Below are positions 26,634 to 36,100 of a DNA stretch of 64,000 bases, piece by piece. The notes under the pieces were generated by a model that was not told where the DNA came from, did not search any database, and saw nothing but the letters and a program-made list of their open reading frames with translations. The first letter of the stretch is position 1. The number at the start of each line of letters is the position of its first letter. Made by a program: the position numbers and the translations under genes. The stretch is from RFSX01 sp964567435 (GTDB taxonomy: Bacteria > Bacteroidota > Bacteroidia > Chitinophagales > Saprospiraceae), in the NCBI GenBank assembly GCA_964567435.1, contig CAZMMQ010000005.1:40369-104368 (forward strand). Direction: 5' to 3'.

Positions 26634-27671
26634 TCAGCTAAGACGAGATGAGAGAATGGCTTTATTTATTTTTTTGACCAAAGACGGACCGCTGTATACC
26701 AGCCCTGAGTAGACCTGTACCAAATTTGCTCCAGCACGTAGCATATCGAGTGCATGTTCTGGCTCACAGATGCCCCCTACCCCTATAATTGGGATGTCTT
26801 TATCTTGAGATCTTATATATGACACGACTTCTAATGCCCTTTCCCTAAGTGGCTGCCCGCTCAATCCTCCATTACCAATGTTCTTTAGTTGATCATCTGA
26901 GACCGATAAACCTTCTCTTTTTATAGTCGTATTGGTGGCAATCAACCCGTCTACTTTCTGTGTTCTGACTATGTCCAAAACATCATTTATCTGCTCATTG
27001 CCCAGATTAGGAGAAATCTTAAGAAAGACTGGTAAGTTATGAGCTTTCTGAGACCTGAGGCTTATGATATGGGCCAATAATTTTGATAGCGGTTCTTTGT
27101 CTTGTAAAGAGCGCAGACCTGGTGTATTAGGCGAGCTTACATTGACTACAAAGTAATCCACCAAATCATATAGCTTATGAAAACAAGCTTCGTAATCCAA
27201 ATGGGCACTTTCGTTAGGCGTCACTTTGTTTTTTCCAATATTGCCGCCAATGATGAGTTTATCTTTCCCATACTTTCTTAGTCTGGTGACCATAGCGTCT
27301 ACGCCTTCATTATTAAAGCCCATTCTATTGATGAGCCCTTTATCTACTGGCAATCTGAATAGTCGTGGTTGCGGATTTCCTGTTTGTCCAACCGGGGTGA
27401 CGGTTCCAATTTCTATAAATCCAAATCCTAAGGCTGACATTGTTTTATAATATTTCCCGTCCTTATCAAACCCAGCAGCCAATCCTACAGGATTAGGAAA
27501 GGTAATGCCAGCAACAGTCCTTTGCAATCGATTATCCTCCAGCGTATATCTGGATTTAACTATAGCACTGAGAATTGGGATAGAGAGGATTATCTTAAAG
27601 AGCTTGGTACTTATAAGGTGAGCTCTTTCAGGTGCAAAAAGAAATAAAAGTGGTTTTATTAGTTGATACAA
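26634..27671 (-). CDS. pyrD: Dihydroorotate dehydrogenase (quinone), class 2
   Basis: A 345-residue FMN enzyme of pyrimidine synthesis that oxidises dihydroorotate using membrane quinone. The N-terminal LIKPLLFLFAPERAH is the membrane-associating extension of class 2 enzymes. FPNPVGLAAGFDKDG, FIEIGTVTPVGQTGNPQPRLFR, NRMGFNN, VVNVSSPNTPGLR, and the C-terminal GVGGICEPEHALDMLRAGANLVQVYSG are all standard. The start is TTG at 27671, fixed by the conserved N-terminus and by the stop of the upstream regulator gene three bases away. Co-transcription with that Crp-family gene is therefore very likely. Confidence 0.96.
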   Translation of the reverse strand: MYQLIKPLLFLFAPERAHLISTKLFKIILSIPILSAIVKSRYTLEDNRLQRTVAGITFPNPVGLAAGFDKDGKYYKTMSALGFGFIEIGTVTPVGQTGNPQPRLFRLPVDKGLINRMGFNNEGVDAMVTRLRKYGKDKLIIGGNIGKNKVTPNESAHLDYEACFHKLYDLVDYFVVNVSSPNTPGLRSLQDKEPLSKLLAHIISLRSQKAHNLPVFLKISPNLGNEQINDVLDIVRTQKVDGLIATNTTIKREGLSVSDDQLKNIGNGGLSGQPLRERALEVVSYIRSQDKDIPIIGVGGICEPEHALDMLRAGANLVQVYSGLVYSGPSLVKKINKAILSSRLS

Positions 27672-27674
27672 TCT

Positions 27675-28364
27675 CTATTTTATTTCGCCAGATAACTTAT
27701 CTAAGTCACGTATAAGAAGGCGCTTTCTATTAAATGTAATGATATCCGAAGTCCTTAGTTCATTGAGTACAGTCGTCACGGTCTGTCTTGAGGTCGCTGT
27801 TAGATTTGCAATTTCTTGATGCGTAATAAAATTTCTGACAACCCACTCGTAACCTACTCTTTGTCCACTCTTTCTCACAAGGTCTGTAAGATACTCTATA
27901 ATTCTACTTCTAGAATCTTTAAAGACAAGTGATTGCAGTCTATTCTCCATCTCCAATACCTTAGAACCCATGATTTTCATGAAGAAAATACTGAGGGAAC
28001 TTCTATCCTTTATTAAGTTTTTCATCTCAGCAGATTCAATACAACATAGTGTAGTATCCTCCACAGCAATAGCGTAATCTCTTCTTTTGTTTTCTCCAAT
28101 TAGAGACAACTCACCAAAAACCTCTCCTTTGTTGAGAATGGCCTTAATAATTTCTTTTCCGTCATCTGACGCCGATCCAATTTTTACCCTTCCATCGCTG
28201 ATGAAGTATATTAAATCGCTTTTGTCCTCAGGTAGGTAGATGTACTCATTCTTTTTAATAGCTTTCTTAACATTATCACCATTGACATGCACTCCGAGTT
28301 TACTAGAGCAAAGAATGTTACTCAAATCCATACCCTCTAGATACCATATTGACTTATCGTTCAT
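27675..28364 (-). CDS. Crp/Fnr-family transcriptional regulator
   Basis: A 229-residue regulator. Residues about 30-130 form a cyclic-nucleotide-binding-type beta-roll (LIYFISDGRVKIG, GEVFGELSLIGENKRRDYAIA). A dimer helix follows, and a winged helix-turn-helix ends the protein (ITHQEIANLTATSRQTVTTVLNEL, residues about 178-201). No Fe-S Cys cluster of the Fnr type is present, so the ligand may be cAMP-like or none. It is followed after three bases by pyrD. The targets are unknown; palindromes in nearby promoters were not identified with confidence. Confidence 0.9.
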   Translation of the reverse strand: MNDKSIWYLEGMDLSNILCSSKLGVHVNGDNVKKAIKKNEYIYLPEDKSDLIYFISDGRVKIGSASDDGKEIIKAILNKGEVFGELSLIGENKRRDYAIAVEDTTLCCIESAEMKNLIKDRSSLSIFFMKIMGSKVLEMENRLQSLVFKDSRSRIIEYLTDLVRKSGQRVGYEWVVRNFITHQEIANLTATSRQTVTTVLNELRTSDIITFNRKRLLIRDLDKLSGEIK

Positions 28365-28442
28365 TTGGATTGTATTTATGTAACAAAAAATAACTTTTTA
28401 GAATATCCCATTATCATATGGAATACTCAAGTGGTAGCTTAA

Positions 28443-30266
28443 TCACCGAGGCTTAAGCTTAAACTCTGATACGAGTTGTTCAAACATCGGGTTCTTATGC
28501 TTAAACAACTCATACTTTTCTTTGGTTGTGAAATGTTTGATTTTTTGTGGCGCCTGGTAATCAGGAAAGGCGCTTAAATCCACTAAAAAGCGAATAATTA
28601 AGTCTTTCTTAGGAAATAATTCACGAATTTTTTCAACTAATTCCATCTCCTGACGGATCATATCTTTGAAGATTTCTGTAGGCGTTTTGATATAAATCAT
28701 GTTTCCATCAATTATAATCTTACAATAATCTATGGCGGACTTCAAAGAATTTGATTTTGTTTCCGCTTTTTTATCAAGAAAGACTTTGTAGATTTCTTCA
28801 GTTGTAAATGGCACCTCAATCGCCATTGTTTCATCTTCTTCCTTCTTGATATCGGCTACCAACTGATCTATGTCAGCAGAAATTGAAGGAGTAGATAGGT
28901 TAGAAATTTTATCCACTTTGGGTTTATTCGGATTAGGTCCTGCCTCAGATTTTGGCTTTTTTTCCGTCACCTCGGTGGTGCTCTTCTTTTGGTTGGTAGG
29001 AGCATGAGATGATTCTTTTACAGAAGATAGTTGTATGGTTTTAGGCCCTGTTATAACTTTTGGAGCTGGAGCAGCCACTTTGGAGGTTGTCGTTTCTGGA
29101 TCATTGGGCAGATCATAGACTTCCTTGTGCTTTGAGGTAACTACACTTGTGTTAGTCGTTTTTTTTTTCTCTATAAGACGGTTGAGATATGCAATTTTGC
29201 TGAGCGCGATCTCCAATGTCAATCGCTTATTCTGAGATCGCGGCAAATTCATATCAGCCTTATCTAATAGAGACAAGGAAGATAATAGGAAGGCAGAACT
29301 GGTTAAAGTCGCTTGATGTTCATATCGCTTGCTTAAGCTCTCGCCAACATCCATTAGAGCAGCGGTCTTTGTATCCTTAATGAAAAGAAGTTGACGCATA
29401 TGCTCCATCAATCCCAAAATAAATTGTTCTACATCAAATCCTTTCTTAATAATATCGTCTAACGTGACCATGAGATTTGCCAGGTCTTCCTTAATGGATG
29501 CATCCACTATTGTAAAATAGTAGTCATGGTCCAGTACATTAAGGCTTTCTGCGACCGCCTTATAGCTAATATTGCCATCTACTGAACTAACTATCCTATC
29601 ATATATTGATAAGGCATCCCTCATGGCACCATCCGCCTTCTGTGCAATAAGGTGCATCGCATCATTATCCAATTTTCTACCTTCCTTCTCTGCAATTTGC
29701 TGCAACTGATGAACGATATCCGATACCTGGATTCTTTTAAAATCAAAAATCTGACAACGAGATAGAATTGTCGGAATGATCTTATGTTTCTCGGTAGTTG
29801 CTAGTATAAATTTCGCATAAGGTGGTGGTTCTTCTAAAGTCTTCAAAAAGGCATTGAAAGCCGCCTGGCTAAGCATATGGACCTCATCTATAATATATAT
29901 TTTGAAAGCACCTTGTTGGGGTTGAAATCTGACTTGATCATTAAGTGACCTTATATGTTCAACACTATTATTAGAAGCTGCATCCAATTCAAAAATATTG
30001 AAAGATGCATTCTCTTCAAGCGCCTTACAAGCACTGCATTCGCTGCACGCCTTGAAGTCCTCACTTAGGTTTTCACAGTTTAACACTTTTGCTAGTATCC
30101 TTGCCGAGGTCGTTTTACCAACTCCACGAGGTCCAGAAAATAAGAAAGCGTGTGCCAACTTATCCGTCTTAATGGCATTCTTAAGCGTAGTCGCTATATG
30201 ATCTTGGCCGATGAGATCATCAAAGTGTTGTGGTCTATATTTTCTGGCTGATACTATAAAACTCAT
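28443..30266 (-). CDS. dnaX: DNA polymerase III subunit gamma/tau
   Basis: A 607-residue clamp-loader ATPase. The N-terminal AAA+ module starts SARKYRPQHFDDLIGQ, has Walker A FSGPRGVGKTTSARILA near residue 44, a four-Cys zinc site (CENL...CSECSACKA), Walker B IYIIDEVHMLS, and the arginine-finger region TILSRCQIFDF. The clamp-loader collar follows to about residue 370. A low-complexity linker with many Thr, Ser, Lys and Pro residues (about 370-490) leads to a C-terminal tau-like domain ending KPR. Length is normal for the phylum. It is a single-gene unit. Confidence 0.97.
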   Translation of the reverse strand: MSFIVSARKYRPQHFDDLIGQDHIATTLKNAIKTDKLAHAFLFSGPRGVGKTTSARILAKVLNCENLSEDFKACSECSACKALEENASFNIFELDAASNNSVEHIRSLNDQVRFQPQQGAFKIYIIDEVHMLSQAAFNAFLKTLEEPPPYAKFILATTEKHKIIPTILSRCQIFDFKRIQVSDIVHQLQQIAEKEGRKLDNDAMHLIAQKADGAMRDALSIYDRIVSSVDGNISYKAVAESLNVLDHDYYFTIVDASIKEDLANLMVTLDDIIKKGFDVEQFILGLMEHMRQLLFIKDTKTAALMDVGESLSKRYEHQATLTSSAFLLSSLSLLDKADMNLPRSQNKRLTLEIALSKIAYLNRLIEKKKTTNTSVVTSKHKEVYDLPNDPETTTSKVAAPAPKVITGPKTIQLSSVKESSHAPTNQKKSTTEVTEKKPKSEAGPNPNKPKVDKISNLSTPSISADIDQLVADIKKEEDETMAIEVPFTTEEIYKVFLDKKAETKSNSLKSAIDYCKIIIDGNMIYIKTPTEIFKDMIRQEMELVEKIRELFPKKDLIIRFLVDLSAFPDYQAPQKIKHFTTKEKYELFKHKNPMFEQLVSEFKLKPR

Positions 30267-30508
30267 ATGCCTTAGTCAAGAGAAGCGAATATATTACATA
30301 TGGACTCTATATTAAGCGTGATGTTGGCATTTTCAAAGTGATAGTGGATAATTCCTTCAAAGAACCACCTTAGAGTGCCTATCAAATATGACAATTACTT
30401 TACATTTTATAGATCCATTTCATTTATTGGCCCAATATGTGTGTTAATTGTAGGTTGCGAGTAGGGGCTTTGTAGGATTCTGATGTCTTAGGTACAGTAT
30501 ACACCTTT

Positions 30509-32932
30509 ATGTATCTTAGAATGAGGATAAAGTCAACTTTGACAATCATAATGCGAGTCTTGCCGTTTATGGCTCTTGTATTAGTAGCCAACAACATTGC
30601 TGCCAGCAGCGATTTTAGTTTCTCTGCTACTACCATAGACGAGACCTGTGATCTCGATAATGGACAAATAATTATATCTGCCGTTGGAGACACTTCAGGT
30701 GTCATGTTTTCGATAGATAATGGCATTACTTTTTTCAGAATTACACATTTTCGAAATCTTCCTAGTGGAGACTATTTGGTGATAGGAAGAACAGCAAATT
30801 GTCAACCTCCTGTTCAGTCTGTTCAGATTGCAAGAGCACCCTTACCTACCGTATCTATAGAGAGTAATTGCATAGACGGATTCAATCTGGTCACAATTAC
30901 CCCAACCGTAGAAGGGGGTATAAGGCCTTTTACATTCGATTGGGAGGGGCCAAACAGTAATTCCATGTCTGAGATTCTCAATATGGTAAGCCCAGGTGTG
31001 TACCGCCTGACAATAACCGATAGACTTGGATGCACCTTCAGTGACACATTGAATGTAGAACAATGTTGTGCCTTGGATTTAGAATGTGAACTTGATGCAC
31101 CAGTTGTTTCTTGCGAGAATACCTTTTCTGAAGTGGACCCTGTATTACTGGACCCAAATTCGGAAAACGAGTTACTAACTATGGCACTTTCAGATATAGG
31201 TATCACTATTAATAGTGGGCAATGTGGTGGACTCACTGTATCTGTATTGGAATCTGAGGATATTCCAACCAATTGCAATAACGATACGCTTTATATCAAT
31301 AGAGAATATATTATCTCTGATAGCGGTTCAGAGCAAACATGTTTTCAAACACTCAAAGTAGCCAATGCCCTACCTATAGGTATTGACGAAGAAGCTGGCT
31401 CTATAACTGTAAGCTGTGATGAAGATATCCAAATCGCTTTTGATAACTGGATATCAAGCCATGGTGGTATGGAATTTACAGCCTGCTCTCCTGACTCAGT
31501 GGCCTATTCAACCATCCCTGATGTGCCTCTACTTAATGTCGGTTGTAATGAAATGACTGAAGTCACTTTTGTGGTAGTTGACCAATGTGGTAATTCATTA
31601 TCAAGTATTGGGCAATTCTTTACTATAGATGCCGAATCTCCAGAGTTAGACTGTCCTGACAATCTAGAACTTGCAGCAGAAGACCCTGAATTAGAACAGA
31701 CAATCACAACTTGGAGAAATTCTGCTTCAGTGATAGATAATTGTAGTCAGCCAGATATATCAGACAACTTTATGGCTTCCTTAGCTAACCCTTGTGATCT
31801 AGATGAAATCATTGTGCAATTTGTTGCAATAGATGATTGTGATAATATATCTGATTGTACTACAAATATTAGGGTAGTCAGTGAAAATGACAATCTACAG
31901 TGTCCGTCAGAGTTAGTTGTCAATTGTGGGGATACAGATATAGAAGAAAGGATTGCCATATGGCTAGTTGATGCTAATTCAAGCCTAGGTAACGCCATAA
32001 CTAATGATTTTGACGGCTTAGCCTCAGAAGTTGGCTGCGACGAGCTCACGGAAGTAATCTTTAGCACTGATACTTTCTGCGATGGGCAACTCTCCTGTCA
32101 GTCAACCATCCGTATAATCGATGAGCAAAGACCTGATATTAATTGTCCTCCGACACTTATGGTGACACTTGGAGAGAATGATTTGTCTCAAAGATTAGAT
32201 GCTTGGTTAGTGAGTGCAGAAGCTCAGGATTGTAATTCTGTAAGCATTAGTAATGACTTTACCTTATTGGCTGATGATTTTGAGTGTTCTGATCAATTGC
32301 CGGTGTCCTTTACAGCTTTAGATGCTTGTGGGTTGACCAATAGTTGTGAATCAATGATAGTTGTAGAAAACAATTCTGATATTTCTATCATTTGCCCTGA
32401 GCCAATTACAGTGATATGCTCCGATACAGATCTCGAGTTGATCATTGATAATCATGCAAATAATATCTCAGTTCAGTCAGTAAGTGATTATGAGATTTCA
32501 AATATTATATCTACTTCACCAGAAAATATAGATTGCGAATCTTTAATGTCTATTGAGGTAGAGACCATAGCTACAGATTTATGTGGTTCTCAAGCCATTT
32601 GTTTTACTTCTATAGACATTCTTCCAGATCCTCAGATTTATATACCTAATGTTTTTACTCCAGATAATGATGGACTCAATGATTGGTTTACAGTATATAG
32701 TAATGAGTCTATATCCAAGGTTTCTTCTCTATTAGTCTATGATAGGTGGGGATCATTGGTATTTGAGGCCTACGATTTTCCTACTAATGAGGATAAAGAA
32801 GGGTGGAATGGACGAATCCGAAACTCTCCTGCCTTAGATAATGTTTTTACTTATCACGCCATGATTTTAGATTCAGCAGGTAATGAAATTAGCCGCTCAG
32901 GAAGCGTTCAGATCCTCAAAAAATCGCGATAG
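30509..32932 (+). CDS. Secreted repeat protein with T9SS type B (gliding-associated) C-terminal domain
   Basis: An 807-residue exported protein; ATG 30509 or 30521 both precede a signal segment (VLPFMALVLVANNIAAS). Residues about 30-190 resemble two SprB/PKD-like Ig domains. From about 290 to 700, five cysteine-rich units of about 85-95 residues alternate between type I (CP..L.V.CGD...) and type II (CP..L......) in the order I-II-I-II-I, each containing a Trp, an NDF, and an F...D.CG...C core. The last 90 residues (YIPNVFTPDNDGLNDWF...VYDRWGSLVFE...GWNG) form the CHU_C type B sorting domain used by large adhesins such as SprB. It is adjacent to the related giant at 33188 and is likely a surface adhesin or filament component. 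Confidence 0.85.
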   Translation: MYLRMRIKSTLTIIMRVLPFMALVLVANNIAASSDFSFSATTIDETCDLDNGQIIISAVGDTSGVMFSIDNGITFFRITHFRNLPSGDYLVIGRTANCQPPVQSVQIARAPLPTVSIESNCIDGFNLVTITPTVEGGIRPFTFDWEGPNSNSMSEILNMVSPGVYRLTITDRLGCTFSDTLNVEQCCALDLECELDAPVVSCENTFSEVDPVLLDPNSENELLTMALSDIGITINSGQCGGLTVSVLESEDIPTNCNNDTLYINREYIISDSGSEQTCFQTLKVANALPIGIDEEAGSITVSCDEDIQIAFDNWISSHGGMEFTACSPDSVAYSTIPDVPLLNVGCNEMTEVTFVVVDQCGNSLSSIGQFFTIDAESPELDCPDNLELAAEDPELEQTITTWRNSASVIDNCSQPDISDNFMASLANPCDLDEIIVQFVAIDDCDNISDCTTNIRVVSENDNLQCPSELVVNCGDTDIEERIAIWLVDANSSLGNAITNDFDGLASEVGCDELTEVIFSTDTFCDGQLSCQSTIRIIDEQRPDINCPPTLMVTLGENDLSQRLDAWLVSAEAQDCNSVSISNDFTLLADDFECSDQLPVSFTALDACGLTNSCESMIVVENNSDISIICPEPITVICSDTDLELIIDNHANNISVQSVSDYEISNIISTSPENIDCESLMSIEVETIATDLCGSQAICFTSIDILPDPQIYIPNVFTPDNDGLNDWFTVYSNESISKVSSLLVYDRWGSLVFEAYDFPTNEDKEGWNGRIRNSPALDNVFTYHAMILDSAGNEISRSGSVQILKKSR

Positions 32933-33187
32933 GTGTACAACAAGTCAGATTAATTACACCTCAATCAGGATAATAGCCCTAAATTTGTCATAAAATAGGT
33001 CACAATTCCCTTAATTTTTGATTTCTAATCGTTCTTTCATTAGTTCAGATGGACTACTTTTGCTCTATTTCACAAATTTTGCAATTCCCCACATTTACGA
33101 TATCTAAGTATTACATATAAGACTTTTTCATAATGTTTGGTGTAGTATTTGTTGTATGAATATTTGATCTAGTTAGATTTAATTACC

Positions 33188-36100
33188 ATGAGACTGTTCT
33201 TCATAGTATCTATCATATTATTAACACTTATTGGCCAACTTTCTGCACAAACTTGTACAGACATTACAGTCAATTGCCGTCCTCAACCCGCAGTAGTGGA
33301 ATGTGAGTGTGATATACCTGAATTGAACTCTAATTTTTTAGATTTTGAATCCTTAGGTAATGAAGACCTTATTGCCTTTGAAGGATTAGGATTTACTGTT
33401 ACAACAGCCGGCAGTTGTGGAAACATAGTCGTAAGTGCAAATGATAGAGAAGTACATCCTACCACTTGCAGTGATACTTTTTTTGTAGAACGGGTATATC
33501 AAATTCAATCACTTTTTGGAGGACCTACTAGAACTTGTATAGATACATTCAAAACTGAATTCATCCCCCCAAACTTTCTTGAAAGAGCTAGATTTGACAC
33601 TATTACTTGTGCTGATAATGTAGACAGTAGTTTTCAGGCATTTGTTGACAACTTCAGTTTTACGGATTTTCTAGATTGTTATCCTGAGACTGAAATAAGA
33701 TACCTTGATAATCAGGAACCTGTACTGGCTTCGGTCTTATGTGGTGAAAATGCATCGGTAAGACCCTTAGTCCAGTTATTGGGACCTTGCTCAATTAGAT
33801 GTAATGATATAGCGCAAACGATCAGTAATTTTCTTGTATTAGATACTTTCAGGTCAGTTATCACTTGTCCTCCAAACCCACCAACTATAGACGTGAGTGA
33901 ACCTAGAATAGATGACATTATCACCGATCTATTAGATGATTATACTTTGGAGTTTATGTGTTCGGAACCTGTTATATCCAATAACTACTCTATGGACAGC
34001 ATCCAATTTATGTCCTGCGATCCCGATGATCTTTTAATTACTATAAATGCAGATGAGGATTGTTCGACTAATAGTAGCAGTTGTTCGTTCACTGTCGAGA
34101 TTGATAATAATATTCCACCAGAAATAACATTTATACCTGACACCTTAAGGCTGGAGTGTGGTAATCCCACAAATGATTCCTTAGTAAACAATTGGTTGAG
34201 GATGTCCCAGGCTGTTAGCTCTCAGGGTATTGTAATCAATCTAAATAACACTAGTGGGAATATCAGTAATATCACTCACAACTTTGACTTCAATCTATTG
34301 GATAACATAATATGTAATCAGACTTTTGACATCATCTTCACTGCCTTTGATAATTGCAGCAAGAGCATGTCTCAAAATGGTGTTATCACAATAGAAGATA
34401 CACAAAGACCGATTATCCTTCATTGTCCACCAGATACAATTGTCAATGCTGATGACCCTAATTTAGTCAGCTTGGTTAATAATTGGGTTGGGTCTTACGC
34501 TGCCGTGGATAATTGTAATCCAAATCCAATTATCTCAAATAATTTTGATAACAATATCCTAGGATTTAATTGTGGAAATGTAGACACCTTGGTAACCTTC
34601 ATGGCTAATGATCTATGTAATGAAGTTGATTCATTTGCATGTTCATCGACCTTATCTATATTGGACAATGTCATGGACCAGTTTTTTGGCACACCAAATG
34701 ATACAACTATCCAGTGCGAAAATCCTGTCAATATTCCAATACTACAGGCTTGGGCTTCGAGCATATCTGCAGCTAACACTTTGGGTACACCATTTTCAGT
34801 AGACAATGATCTAGACTTTTTTAATGCCCAGTTTACCGATTGCTCTGGACAAGTCATTGTCACTTTCTTTTTCGAAAATCAATGTGGAATACGGCGAGAG
34901 ACCACAGCTAGGATACAAATCACTGATGACATACCTCCTACTATTGGTTGTCCACCTCCTGCAACTTTTGAAGGAAGTTTTAACGATATAGAAGATGATA
35001 TTACAGCATGGCTAGGTATGGCTAATCCTCAGGACAACTGTTCGGCTACCAGTGATAATGACTATAGCAGTTTGAGGTTTAGTGATTGTGATAGAGATAC
35101 TTTGACAGAATCTATTTCCTTCTTTGCTAGAGACAATTGTAATAATTTTAGTACTAATAACTGTGCAGTTGACCTCACAATAATTTCTGACAAATCACCA
35201 ATCATTTCATGCCCAACACAATTGACGCTACAATGTGGTACACCTGGAATAATGGATAGCATCCAGCAATGGTTAACTTTAGATGGAAGTGATTTTGCAG
35301 GCACCCCTATTACAGCAATAAGCAACTTTGATCCATCGACACTGAATACAGTAACATGTGGAGAGAATACAGAAGTGACGTTTACAGTCAATGATACAAA
35401 CTGCAATAGATCTGTTTCCTGTATGTCAATAATTAGAATAGAAGATACTCAAAATCCTGAAATTACGTGCCCAGGGAATATTACCATTAATTCTACAGAT
35501 TCGAATGCCCAAGCATTGTTGAATCAATGGATTTTTACAACACCATTTGGAGATAATGGATGCAGCACGCCTGATTTTTTTACAGAGCCTGTATTTGATC
35601 AGTCAGGCATGGATTTCTGTAGCATGTCTGCTACAACTAATGTAGAATTCAGGGTGGTAGATATGTGTAATCTACAAGACGCTTGTATTGGTCTATTAAC
35701 AATTAATGATGCTGCTCCTTCTATTGCTTGCCCAGCTACAGATTTAGCATTGGAATGTGGAGACCCAGATAATAACTTACTTATTGCAGATTGGCTTAAC
35801 GAGACTGTTGCAACGAATAATGCGCAGGAGGATATTTCTAGTATGATTACTAATGATTTTAATACAACATTGGTAGATACTTGTTTTCAATCTATCCCAG
35901 TCATATTTACAATCCTTGATAACTGTGGATCTGAAAGTACTTGTTCGATGAATATTGTACTGAGGGATACTAGTCCGCCAATGGTAGACTGCCCGACTGT
36001 ACCTCTTAATTTATTAGCGGGAGATACCCTTAAGATTCCCAAGTATGAAGCTTGGTTGGAGCTGATTACATCAGAGGATTGTAACGAGGTAACATTGACT

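Noticed and set aside
34495..34863. Long antisense frames inside the repeat giant (also 35062-35406, 35887-36276, 36841-37209, 37315-37638)
   Set aside because: They recur at similar positions in successive repeat units, as expected from the codon pattern of the repeats, and are shadows of the sense frame.
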